From Prolixibacteraceae bacterium (lineage in GTDB: Bacteria > Bacteroidota > Bacteroidia > Bacteroidales > Prolixibacteraceae), in NCBI GenBank assembly GCA_027858145.1, contig JAQIDF010000437.1:1-13549 (forward strand): a DNA stretch of 13,549 nt. Direction: 5' to 3'. Each line of letters opens with the position of its first letter. Positions within the stretch are counted from its first letter, which is position 1. Made by a program: the position numbers and the translations under genes. Positions 6,670 to 13,549 of the stretch are shown one piece after another. Under the pieces are notes generated by a model. The model had not been told where the DNA came from and did no database searches. It saw nothing but the letters and a program-made list of their open reading frames with translations.

Positions 6670-7857
6670 ATGGCCAGGCAATCGTACCATACCGAAATAG
6701 AAATTCAACAACTGCGCCCCAAGGGTGAGGAAGTATGTGGCGATGTTTTTTTCTCGAAACGCTTTCCCGATGAGGAACGTGTCATCTTAGTGTTGTCAGA
6801 TGGTATTGGCCACGGCATACAAGCCAGCGTGCTGGCCACACTAACAGCCACAATGGCCTTAAACTACTCAAGCTTTCACACCAAACCCGAAATAGCTGCG
6901 CAAATTATAATGGACGTACTGCCGTCAACCGGTAACCGGCCAAGCTATGCAACATTCACAGTAATTGAAATTGAAAAAGACGGGCTTGTTAGAATCATCA
7001 ATTATGACAACCCGCCGGTAATAATTGTTCGTGGTAAACAACAGTTTAAACCAGTGAAGATTTACGAACTTGAAGTTGGAGGTAAAGGCAACAACAACAA
7101 AACATTACGCTGTCAGGAATTTTATGCCATGAAAGAAGACCGTATTGTTTTTTATACCGATGGTGTTACACAGTCGGGACTCGACACCCCCAGATACCTG
7201 ATGGGCTGGGGCAACGACAATGTAAAAAACTTTGTATTCAAACAAATCGAGAGCCAGCCTGAAATTTCAGCCACCAAACTTGCCCGAAAAATTGTAAACA
7301 AAGCGCTCACAAACGATAATTACACACTCAAAGATGATACAAGCTGCGGTGTTATATATTTCAGGCAACCCCGCGAAACTATGCTCATCACCGGCCCTCC
7401 ATTTTACAAAGTTAAAGACAAGGGCTTCATTCAACACATTACCGACTTTAAAGGGTCTAAAATGATATGCGGTGGCACAACAGCTGAAATCATTGCCCGC
7501 GAAATGGGGCTTGAAATAAAATCGGTACAATACCGTGCCGATCCCACACTACCTCCAATTTATAAACTGAAAGGCTTTGACCTTGTTACCGAGGGCATTC
7601 TCACTATTGGCAAAGTAGAAGAAATACTCGACAACCACACCAGTAACACCCGCTTGTACGATTCACCTGCCGAAGAAATTGTAAAACGACTCCTGAGCAA
7701 CGATATCATTCACTTACTGGTAGGCACCCGTATTAACTGGGCACACCACGACCCCGATCAACCCGTTGAAATTGAAATAAGAAAAACAGTAGTCAAACGC
7801 ATTGTGAAACTCCTACAGCATAAATTTTTCAAAAAAGTTTATGTGGAATATGTGTAA
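6670..7857 (+). CDS. SpoIIE-type PP2C phosphatase with conserved C-terminal extension
   Basis: This 395-residue protein has an N-terminal SpoIIE/PP2C-like serine/threonine phosphatase domain (about 5-232) with the metal-binding aspartates in place: D25 in CGDVFF, D44 in SDGIGHG, D164 in TDGV and D222-D223 in KDDTS. Such enzymes dephosphorylate partner proteins, often anti-sigma antagonists. The C-terminal 160 residues form a separate domain I cannot name, with a CGGTTAEIIAREMG segment at 267-280 and a basic end. There is no membrane segment. The ATG at 6670 follows the PAS gene stop by five bases, so the two are one operon and probably one signalling module. I recall phosphatases of this length and layout beside [FeFe]-hydrogenase genes; none is seen here. 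The 3' end overlaps the convergent radical SAM gene by 19 bases. Confidence 0.88.
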   Translation: MARQSYHTEIEIQQLRPKGEEVCGDVFFSKRFPDEERVILVLSDGIGHGIQASVLATLTATMALNYSSFHTKPEIAAQIIMDVLPSTGNRPSYATFTVIEIEKDGLVRIINYDNPPVIIVRGKQQFKPVKIYELEVGGKGNNNKTLRCQEFYAMKEDRIVFYTDGVTQSGLDTPRYLMGWGNDNVKNFVFKQIESQPEISATKLARKIVNKALTNDNYTLKDDTSCGVIYFRQPRETMLITGPPFYKVKDKGFIQHITDFKGSKMICGGTTAEIIAREMGLEIKSVQYRADPTLPPIYKLKGFDLVTEGILTIGKVEEILDNHTSNTRLYDSPAEEIVKRLLSNDIIHLLVGTRINWAHHDPDQPVEIEIRKTVVKRIVKLLQHKFFKKVYVEYV

Positions 7858-8801
7858 AGCCTGCCCTGCCATGTTTCACGTTTTGCCAATTCTTTTTCCA
7901 GTTTTGCTACAAATTCATAATTTTTTACCCCCCATTTAGGGGCTATAACCATATCAGATGGAGACTGACTAACAAACCGTTCCAGAAATATGTCAGGTTT
8001 CAGTTTTTCGAGATATGCAATTATCAGGTCAATATAATCTTCAACAGAATAAAAAATATTAAACATACCGGGATCCTTAGCATACTGATTTGCCATTACT
8101 GTCCCTTTTTGTATTTGCAATTGATGTAACTTAAGGTTTTCAACAGGCAACTTAGACAATAGCTCCGACTGTTCCAGCATCATCTCATGCGTCTCTCCCG
8201 GCAACCCCAACATCATGTGCGCACATGAATGTATATTTCGCTTCGCAAGATTCTCAATGGCTGTAACCGAATCGTTAAACGAATGCCCGCGGTTAATACG
8301 ATCCAGCGTCTCATCCCTGCACGATTCAACGCCTAATTCAATCATCACATAACACTCGTGTGATTTTTGCTCCAGATAATCCAACACTTCAACGGGCAAA
8401 CAATCAGGGCGGGTTGCGATCACCAACCCCTTAATGCGTGGATGCGACAATGCCTCTTCATATAGCAATATTAAATCCTGAAGAGGTGCATGTGTATTTG
8501 TGTAGGCTTGAAAATACGCAACAAAATCAACCGCATTGTATCGGTTCGAAAAAAAAGTGATACCTTTTTCAACTTGCTCTGTTACTCCGGCTTCAAGGTT
8601 ACAATATGTTGGTTTAAATGTTTTATTGTTACAATAAGTACAACCTCCGTAACCTTTTAAACCGTCGCGGTTTGGACACGTAAATCCGGCATCAATTGAA
8701 ACTTTTTGAACCCGGCCTTTAAACAATCGCTTAAAATGTGTTGAAAAATCGTTATAACGTTTTTCGTGCCCCCAAGGAAAATTTTTAGTATCTTGAAACA
8801 T
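7839..8801 (-). CDS. YhcC-type radical SAM protein (TIGR01212 family)
   Basis: This 320-residue protein matches the TIGR01212/YhcC family of radical SAM enzymes. The [4Fe-4S]-binding cysteines are C42, C54 and C57 in the family's CPNRDG...GGCTYC arrangement (C-x11-C-x2-C), which resembles the Elp3-type cluster spacing. Other family landmarks are a VIATRPDCLP segment, ELGVES, a DRINRGH segment and MMLGLPGET. The length is typical. The substrate of the family is not known to me; relationship to Elp3-like and rRNA/tRNA-modifying enzymes suggests a nucleic acid or nucleotide-derived target. The ATG at 8801 lies directly downstream of a TACTTTTG box (8806-8813), so the leader is very short or absent. 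It appears to be a single-gene unit, divergent from the DUF4301 gene and overlapping the phosphatase gene by 19 bases at its 3' end. Confidence 0.9.
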   Translation of the reverse strand: MFQDTKNFPWGHEKRYNDFSTHFKRLFKGRVQKVSIDAGFTCPNRDGLKGYGGCTYCNNKTFKPTYCNLEAGVTEQVEKGITFFSNRYNAVDFVAYFQAYTNTHAPLQDLILLYEEALSHPRIKGLVIATRPDCLPVEVLDYLEQKSHECYVMIELGVESCRDETLDRINRGHSFNDSVTAIENLAKRNIHSCAHMMLGLPGETHEMMLEQSELLSKLPVENLKLHQLQIQKGTVMANQYAKDPGMFNIFYSVEDYIDLIIAYLEKLKPDIFLERFVSQSPSDMVIAPKWGVKNYEFVAKLEKELAKRETWQGRLYTYST

Positions 8802-8805
8802 GCAA

Positions 8806-8813
8806 CAAAAGTA
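8806..8813 (-). promoter_or_regulatory. Probable -7 promoter box (TACTTTTG) of the radical SAM gene
   Basis: The minus strand reads TACTTTTG, an exact TAnnTTTG match, only four bases before the ATG at 8801. If used, transcription would begin at or within a few bases of the start codon, giving an almost leaderless mRNA. A TTTA (8836 to 8833) is the closest -33 candidate. Confidence 0.38.
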
Positions 8814-8873
8814 ATCAATGATAACTAATTTTTAAATGTTAATAATTTTTGGCTTTTATTAAATTATATATGT

Positions 8874-8903
8874 TTTGAAAACTACTTTTGTTTTTTACTT
8901 TTG
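8874..8903 (+). promoter_or_regulatory. Promoter of the DUF4301 gene
   Basis: TTTG (8874-8877) and TACTTTTG (8896-8903) are separated by 18 bases, a good fit to the Bacteroidota -33/-7 promoter. The predicted start is about 16 bases before the ATG at 8926. A second copy of the octamer lies at 8883-8890, 13 bases upstream, and could act as an alternative -7 box. Confidence 0.6.
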
Positions 8904-8925
8904 ACGTTTTGGAAGACAACAAAAT

Positions 8926-10410
8926 ATGCTTACAGAAGAAAACTTAGAACAAACTAGCAAACAGGGCATTACGAAAAAAGACATTGAAAACCAGCTCCGT
9001 ATTTTCGAGCAAGGTTTTCCGCCCCTTGAGATCGTTGAAGCAGCCACCCCTGCAAACGGCATTAAAATCTTGTCAGATGATGAGGAAGCACGACATGTTT
9101 CAATTTTTGAAAATGCGCTCTCTTCAGGTCTTAATGCTACAAAATTCGTCCCCGCTTCAGGCGCGGCAAGCCGAATGTTTAAAGATTTATACAATTATCT
9201 TGAAACTGATGAAGAAACCGATTTCATAAAAACATTCATTGAAAACATAGATAATTTTGCTTTTTACGAACAATTAAAAGCGATAACCCCCGATGAAACA
9301 CCCCGAAAGTTTATCGAGAACCTTCTGTCCGAAGAGGGATTAAACTATGGTAAACTTCCTAAAGGGTTGTTGACATTTCATAAATACAAAGACAAATCCC
9401 GTACCCCTTTTGAAGAACATTTGGTTGAAGCAGCAGCATATTGTGCGGGTTCTAAGGGAATAGCCAATATACATTTCACAATATCCCCGGAGCATAAAGA
9501 AGGCTTTGATAACCTCATAAAAAATGTTGTACCTGAATACCAAAAGCGTTTTGGTATTAAATTTAACATTTCATTTTCGGTACAACATAAAAGTACCGAT
9601 ACGATAGCTGTAGACTTAAACAACAAGCCATTTAAAGATGAAGATGGCAGTTTAGTATTCAGACCCGGAGGTCACGGAGCTTTGATTCAGAACTTAAACG
9701 AACTTGATTCGGATATCATTTTCATAAAAAACATCGACAATGTAGTGCCCGATAAACAAAAGCACTACAATAACCGCTACAAAAAGGCACTTGCAGGATT
9801 ATTGGTTTCGGTTCGGAACAAAGCATTTGAGTACCTCGAAAAATTAAATAAGCCCGAGGCGGAAAACAATGCACAACTTCTGAAAAATGTAGAAGACTTT
9901 TTAAAAAAAGAGTTACATATATACTCCGATACAGCACTCAATACACCTGCCGATAAATTAAACTTTTACAAAACATTATTAAACAGGCCTATTCGTATTT
10001 GTGGTATGGTGAAAAATCAGGGTGAACCAGGAGGCGGACCTTTTCTTGCAAAGAACCCCAACGGTACGGTATCGTTACAAATTGTTGAAAAAGCACAAAT
10101 TGATATGGATAATCCACAACAGGTTGAACTGTTAAATAAATCTACTCATTTCAATCCTGTTGATATAATATGTAGCACAAAAAATTACAAGGGACAAAAA
10201 TTCGATTTACTGAAACACACCGACCCAAATACCGGATTTATATCGGTTAAATCGAAAAGCGGAAAAGAAATGAAAGCGCTTGAATTGCCGGGACTTTGGA
10301 ACGGGGCAATGAGCGATTGGAATACCGTATTTGTTGAAGTGCCGATCGAAACTTTCAATCCGGTTAAAACCGTAATCGATTTGCTAAGACCCGAGCACCA
10401 AAAATCATAA
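8926..10410 (+). CDS. DUF4301 family protein, probable UDPGP-like nucleotidyltransferase fold
   Basis: This 494-residue protein matches DUF4301, an uncharacterised family I know mainly from Bacteroidota. The signature is VPASGAASRM at 75-84, placed like the glycine-rich nucleotide-binding loop of sugar nucleotidyltransferases. It is followed by LPKGLLTFHKY (144-154), RPGGHGAL (246-253) and IKNIDNVVPD (267-276). The last two resemble the P-x-GHG and NiDN motifs of UTP-glucose-1-phosphate uridylyltransferases and UDP-HexNAc pyrophosphorylases. A GEPGGGP segment near 366 is another glycine-rich loop. There is no signal peptide. The ATG at 8926 sits behind a good promoter, and the gene leads the DUF4301-TPR-popT-aroE series. 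Family assignment is confident; the pyrophosphorylase idea is inference, and the first loop (SGAASRM instead of GxGTRM) suggests altered chemistry. Confidence 0.88.
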   Translation: MLTEENLEQTSKQGITKKDIENQLRIFEQGFPPLEIVEAATPANGIKILSDDEEARHVSIFENALSSGLNATKFVPASGAASRMFKDLYNYLETDEETDFIKTFIENIDNFAFYEQLKAITPDETPRKFIENLLSEEGLNYGKLPKGLLTFHKYKDKSRTPFEEHLVEAAAYCAGSKGIANIHFTISPEHKEGFDNLIKNVVPEYQKRFGIKFNISFSVQHKSTDTIAVDLNNKPFKDEDGSLVFRPGGHGALIQNLNELDSDIIFIKNIDNVVPDKQKHYNNRYKKALAGLLVSVRNKAFEYLEKLNKPEAENNAQLLKNVEDFLKKELHIYSDTALNTPADKLNFYKTLLNRPIRICGMVKNQGEPGGGPFLAKNPNGTVSLQIVEKAQIDMDNPQQVELLNKSTHFNPVDIICSTKNYKGQKFDLLKHTDPNTGFISVKSKSGKEMKALELPGLWNGAMSDWNTVFVEVPIETFNPVKTVIDLLRPEHQKS

Positions 10411-10436
10411 TTCATTAATCTTCAATTAAAACAAAA

Positions 10437-10442
10437 AAGGAG
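10437..10442 (+). promoter_or_regulatory. Shine-Dalgarno sequence that decides the TPR gene start
   Basis: AAGGAG lies six bases before the GTG at 10449, ideal spacing. The in-frame TTG at 10443 touches the AAGGAG directly and is too close to be used. A strong Shine-Dalgarno sequence is unusual among the genes in this window. Confidence 0.6.
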
Positions 10443-10448
10443 TTGAGC

Positions 10449-11870
10449 GTGAACTGGGGAACTGAAGATTTTTACGAAGAAGAAAACGAAATTAACGAAG
10501 CATTAAAGCGCTACGAGCTTATGCTCAAAAAAGGTGCAAAAATATATTTCGATGTTATTCAAATCGAATACATTACCGAACGCTTTATTGAGGAAGGTAG
10601 ATTTATGCCTGCACTACAAGCTGTAGATATGGGAATTGAAATGCATCCCACCTCAATTGCACTAAAAGTTCGCAAAACCAATATTTTATTCAATATTGGC
10701 GAAATTGAGCATTCGTTAAAGCTATCGAATGATCTTTTATCAATTGAAAAAACCAATCACGAATTACATTTATTGAAAGGCTCAGCACTTTTACTGTTAG
10801 GAAAAAAACGCGAAGCCGACCAGTCATTTCAGCTGGCTCTCGAATATTCTATTGACGACAAAGAAGAAGTACTTTTCAATATTGGTTTTGCTTATGAGCA
10901 AAGCGGCGATTACAAACGCACCATTCATTATATGCAGGAAGTACTGGAAATAAACCCCCATAGCGATTCTGCATTGTACGAAATGGCTTTCAGTTATGAA
11001 AAAATAAATGAAAACGAGAAAAGTTTAGAATACTATAACCGCTATCTCGACATCGATACTTTCTCAGATTCTGCCTGGTTTAACATGGGTATTATCTACA
11101 CCAAGCTAAACCGCATGGAAGAATCGATAGAATCATATGAATATGCTTTGGCCGTTAATGAGGATTTTCCTAATGCTTGGTTTAATTTAGGGCACTCGAA
11201 CATGATATTGGCAAGATACGAAGAAGCCATTGAAGCATTTAACACGTATTCTAAATACGACGATGCAAACGATGAAGTTTTTTGCCTGATTGGAGAAAGT
11301 TACTTAAAATCGGATAACATAGACGAGGCATTTAACAATTTTCAAAAAGCCATTACATTTAATAAAAAAAATGCCCAGGCATATTTTGGAGTTGGGCTTA
11401 CGCTCAAGTTAAAAAGCGAATTGTATCAATCGATGAAATACCTTCAAAAAGCTCTGAATTACGATGAAACAAACAGCGACTACTGGTATGTAATGGGCGA
11501 GGTAGCAAGTGCATTAAACTATCACGACTTAGCAGACGATTCATTCAGGGAGGCGTGTAACCTTGCCCCAAAAAGCCTCACTAACTGGTTAGGGCATGCT
11601 CAAATGCTTTATAAAAATGGCCGTGTCATTAAAGCAATTTCCGTTTTAAATGAAGCTCAAAAGCACCACAGCAACAATGCGCTAATAAACTACAGGCTGG
11701 CTGCATATTTACTGGAAAGTGACAATGAGCCCAAAGCAATTAAGCATTTAGAAAAAGCACTGATAAACGATTACAAAAACTATAATTATTTATTTGAAAC
11801 ATATCCCGAAGCACGGTATAGTGATTCGGTCAACAAGCTTATTTCAAAATACAATCCCATTAATTCATAA
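10449..11870 (+). CDS. Protein of twelve uninterrupted TPR repeats
   Basis: This 473-residue protein consists almost wholly of tetratricopeptide repeats. From residue 42 to 449 it divides exactly into twelve 34-residue units without insertion, most with the small-residue pattern at positions 8, 20 and 27 and a conserved aromatic at the end of the unit. Acidic residues dominate the first 20 positions (TEDFYEEENEINE). There is no signal peptide, lipobox or membrane segment, so it should be a cytosolic scaffold forming a superhelix of about one and a half turns. The start is set at GTG 10449 by the Shine-Dalgarno sequence. It lies 38 bases after the DUF4301 gene and four bases before popT, in the same direction, so it is probably cotranscribed. 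The binding partner is unknown; operon neighbours suggest an envelope-related or housekeeping role. Confidence 0.9.
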   Translation: MNWGTEDFYEEENEINEALKRYELMLKKGAKIYFDVIQIEYITERFIEEGRFMPALQAVDMGIEMHPTSIALKVRKTNILFNIGEIEHSLKLSNDLLSIEKTNHELHLLKGSALLLLGKKREADQSFQLALEYSIDDKEEVLFNIGFAYEQSGDYKRTIHYMQEVLEINPHSDSALYEMAFSYEKINENEKSLEYYNRYLDIDTFSDSAWFNMGIIYTKLNRMEESIESYEYALAVNEDFPNAWFNLGHSNMILARYEEAIEAFNTYSKYDDANDEVFCLIGESYLKSDNIDEAFNNFQKAITFNKKNAQAYFGVGLTLKLKSELYQSMKYLQKALNYDETNSDYWYVMGEVASALNYHDLADDSFREACNLAPKSLTNWLGHAQMLYKNGRVIKAISVLNEAQKHHSNNALINYRLAAYLLESDNEPKAIKHLEKALINDYKNYNYLFETYPEARYSDSVNKLISKYNPINS

Positions 11871-11874
11871 TTAA

Positions 11875-12807
11875 ATGAAGCAATATATCGGCCTCTTTTT
11901 AAAAGGAATGGGCATGGGAGCAGCGAATGTTGTACCCGGAGTCTCAGGAGGAACCATAGCGCTAATAACCGGCATTTTCGAAAAACTGATAGATTCAATA
12001 AAATCGTTTGACATTTTAGCCATCAGGTATTTTTTCTCCGGAAAGTTTAGGCAATTTGCTCAACATGTTAATCTTTATTTTCTGCTAGCCCTATTTGCCG
12101 GAATTTTTGCCAGCATCATTTCAATAGCACGCATTTTTGGATATCTCCTTGAACATCATCAAATACACCTGATGTCGTTCTTTTTTGGACTGATATTGGC
12201 ATCAATATACTTTGTAGGCAAAACCATTGACAAGTGGAACATTCCGGTAATTATCAGCTTCATAGCAGGAACAGCAATTGCAGTTTCATTAACGGTACTT
12301 GAGCCGGCACAGGAAAACGCCTCACTTTGGTACTTATTTATTTGTGGTATTGTAGCCACTTGCAGCATGATTCTTCCCGGACTTTCCGGATCTTTTGTCC
12401 TCATAATGATGGGAAACTACCAGCTGGTTATGATAGATGCCGTAAACAACCTGGATATGAAAACACTTATACCAGTGATTATTGGAGCAGTAACCGGATT
12501 GCTAATGTTTTCAAATCTTTTGTCATGGCTATACAAAAAATTTCGAAATCCAACCATTGCTATCCTTACAGGTTTTATACTTGGTTCGTTGGGTATAATC
12601 TGGCCTTGGAAAACCGTAATACCTGTTAAAAATGAACTCGGACAAATTATGTATAAAGACGGGGAGGCCATTATTAAAGGTTACAACTGGTTTTTACCTG
12701 AACATTTTAATACAGAGGTTATTTTAGCCCTGTTTTTTATCATTACCGGGATTATTGTAATTTGGGGCACTGAAATCTTAGCAACACGAAAAAGTACAAA
12801 ACACTAA
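11875..12807 (+). CDS. popT: DUF368/PopT undecaprenyl-phosphate translocase
   Basis: This 310-residue polytopic membrane protein matches the DUF368 family, which work from about 2023 showed to include PopT, a translocase returning undecaprenyl phosphate (C55-P) to the cytoplasmic face for reuse in peptidoglycan and O-antigen synthesis. The hallmark PGVSGGT at 21-27 is echoed by PGLSGSF at 169-175, consistent with an internal duplication of two inverted halves. Roughly eight hydrophobic segments can be picked out (around 66-90, 97-116, 122-142, 152-168, 170-190, 196-216, 228-248 and 280-300). A polar stretch near 250-275 would be an external loop. The ATG at 11875 is four bases after the TPR stop, and aroE begins 14 bases after its end, so this is a compact operon. 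The symbol is given by family; function in this species is inferred. Confidence 0.9.
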   Translation: MKQYIGLFLKGMGMGAANVVPGVSGGTIALITGIFEKLIDSIKSFDILAIRYFFSGKFRQFAQHVNLYFLLALFAGIFASIISIARIFGYLLEHHQIHLMSFFFGLILASIYFVGKTIDKWNIPVIISFIAGTAIAVSLTVLEPAQENASLWYLFICGIVATCSMILPGLSGSFVLIMMGNYQLVMIDAVNNLDMKTLIPVIIGAVTGLLMFSNLLSWLYKKFRNPTIAILTGFILGSLGIIWPWKTVIPVKNELGQIMYKDGEAIIKGYNWFLPEHFNTEVILALFFIITGIIVIWGTEILATRKSTKH

Positions 12808-12821
12808 GAAAGCATATCACA

Positions 12822-13549
12822 ATGAGGACATTTGGATTAGTAGGTTACCCGCTGGGACATTCATTTTCGAAAAAACATTTCACCGAAAAATTTGAAAAAG
12901 AAAATTTATCAGACCACCAGTACGTCAATTTTGAAATAGATAGTATTGCCAAATTCCCCGGCATTTTCGATTTTTATGATAACATCGCTGGACTAAACTG
13001 CACCATTCCTTACAAGCAACAAATCATACCGTTTTTGAATGAAATTGATGATGAAGCAAAAGCAATAGGAGCAGTTAATACCGTTAAAATAATCAACACT
13101 AAGGATGGCATGCGTTTGAAAGGCTTTAATACCGATGTAATCGGTTTTGAAGAATCGCTAAAACCAATGCTGAATGAGTCACACAAAAAAGCATTGATTT
13201 TGGGAACTGGTGGGGCATCAAAAGCTGTAAAGTTTATTTTATCAAAATTAGGCATCGAATATATTTCAGCATCCATTGAAGAAGAGCTCTTTGAAAACGA
13301 AATTCGCTACAGCGACATATACAAAGAAACTATTGCTGAACGAACAGTAATTGTCAACGCTACCCCGCTTGGCACTTACCCAAAAGTTGATACATGTGCA
13401 GACATTCCTTATGAAGCAATCACCGATAAACATGTTCTTTTTGATTTAGTATATAATCCTGAAGAAACACTTTTTATGAGGAAAGGCAGAGCACAAGGTG
13501 CCAAAGCAAAAAACGGACTTGAAATGTTGCACAGACAAGCCGAAGCTGC
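12822..13549 (+). CDS. aroE: Shikimate dehydrogenase (C-terminal end outside window)
   Basis: The gene starts at ATG 12822 and runs off the window after 242 codons, close to the full length of the family (about 250-280). AroE reduces 3-dehydroshikimate to shikimate with NADPH in aromatic amino acid synthesis. Substrate-site motifs are GHSFSKKHF at 12-20, NCTIPYK at 59-65 with catalytic K65, N86 in GAVNT, and D104 in FNTD. The cofactor domain has the glycine-rich GTGGASKA at 128-135, NATPLGT at 179-185, and the C-terminal NGLEMLHRQA at 231-240. The NCT in place of the usual NVT is a mild variation. It is the fourth gene of the DUF4301-TPR-popT-aroE series, 14 bases after popT. The identification is firm; only the last residues are missing. 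Confidence 0.96.
   Translation, partial: MRTFGLVGYPLGHSFSKKHFTEKFEKENLSDHQYVNFEIDSIAKFPGIFDFYDNIAGLNCTIPYKQQIIPFLNEIDDEAKAIGAVNTVKIINTKDGMRLKGFNTDVIGFEESLKPMLNESHKKALILGTGGASKAVKFILSKLGIEYISASIEEELFENEIRYSDIYKETIAERTVIVNATPLGTYPKVDTCADIPYEAITDKHVLFDLVYNPEETLFMRKGRAQGAKAKNGLEMLHRQAEA

Noticed and set aside
12327..12629. Plus-strand open frame within popT
   Set aside because: Shifted frame inside a conserved membrane protein gene; no recognisable product.

Overview
The window looks like an AT-rich chromosomal segment of a member of the Bacteroidota, probably an anaerobic or facultative lineage near the Bacteroidales/Marinilabiliales. The support is: a DUF3276 (PUR-like) protein and a DUF4301 protein, both families I associate with this phylum; start sites mostly without Shine-Dalgarno sequences; and several TAnnTTTG boxes of the Bacteroidota sigma-factor type just upstream of genes. 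I see no rRNA, tRNA, CRISPR array, insertion sequence or phage gene. No gene-free stretch reaches 300 bases; the longest is the 200-base divergent spacer at 2988-3187.

Layout. (1) 1-630: C-terminal part of a sugar-phosphate nucleotidyltransferase, + strand. It ends convergently, across a long hairpin (637-686), with (2) 654-2987: a three-gene minus-strand operon, in transcription order homocysteine S-methyltransferase, B12-binding corrinoid protein and MetH-type activation-domain protein. (3) 3188-4222: a divergent URO-D-family methyltransferase, ended by a strong bidirectional hairpin terminator (4271-4297). (4) 4296-4664: DUF3276 protein, minus. (5) 4849-7857: PlsC-like acyltransferase, then a tightly linked PAS-domain protein and SpoIIE-type phosphatase, plus. 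(6) 7839-8801: YhcC-type radical SAM protein, minus, overlapping the phosphatase tail to tail. (7) 8926-13549: DUF4301 protein, a protein of twelve tandem TPRs, a DUF368/PopT undecaprenyl-phosphate translocase and the start of shikimate dehydrogenase AroE, all plus and probably one operon.

The most interesting part is 654-4222. The three minus-strand proteins have the domains of cobalamin-dependent methionine synthase (MetH) in MetH order (homocysteine, then cap plus B12, then activation), but the methyltetrahydrofolate-binding domain is missing, and a stand-alone URO-D methyltransferase sits divergently beside them. The simplest reading is a split, folate-independent methyl-transfer system that moves a methyl group from an unknown donor via the corrinoid protein to homocysteine. 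The URO-D protein has an altered zinc-ligand spacing (H-x4-C). The direction of transfer and the substrate are inferences.

A second point is the PAS plus SpoIIE phosphatase pair. I associate close relatives of both with [FeFe]-hydrogenase loci; here they occur without a hydrogenase gene in view. A third is that the DUF4301 protein carries motifs resembling UDP-sugar pyrophosphorylases, so it is probably a nucleotidyltransferase-fold protein.
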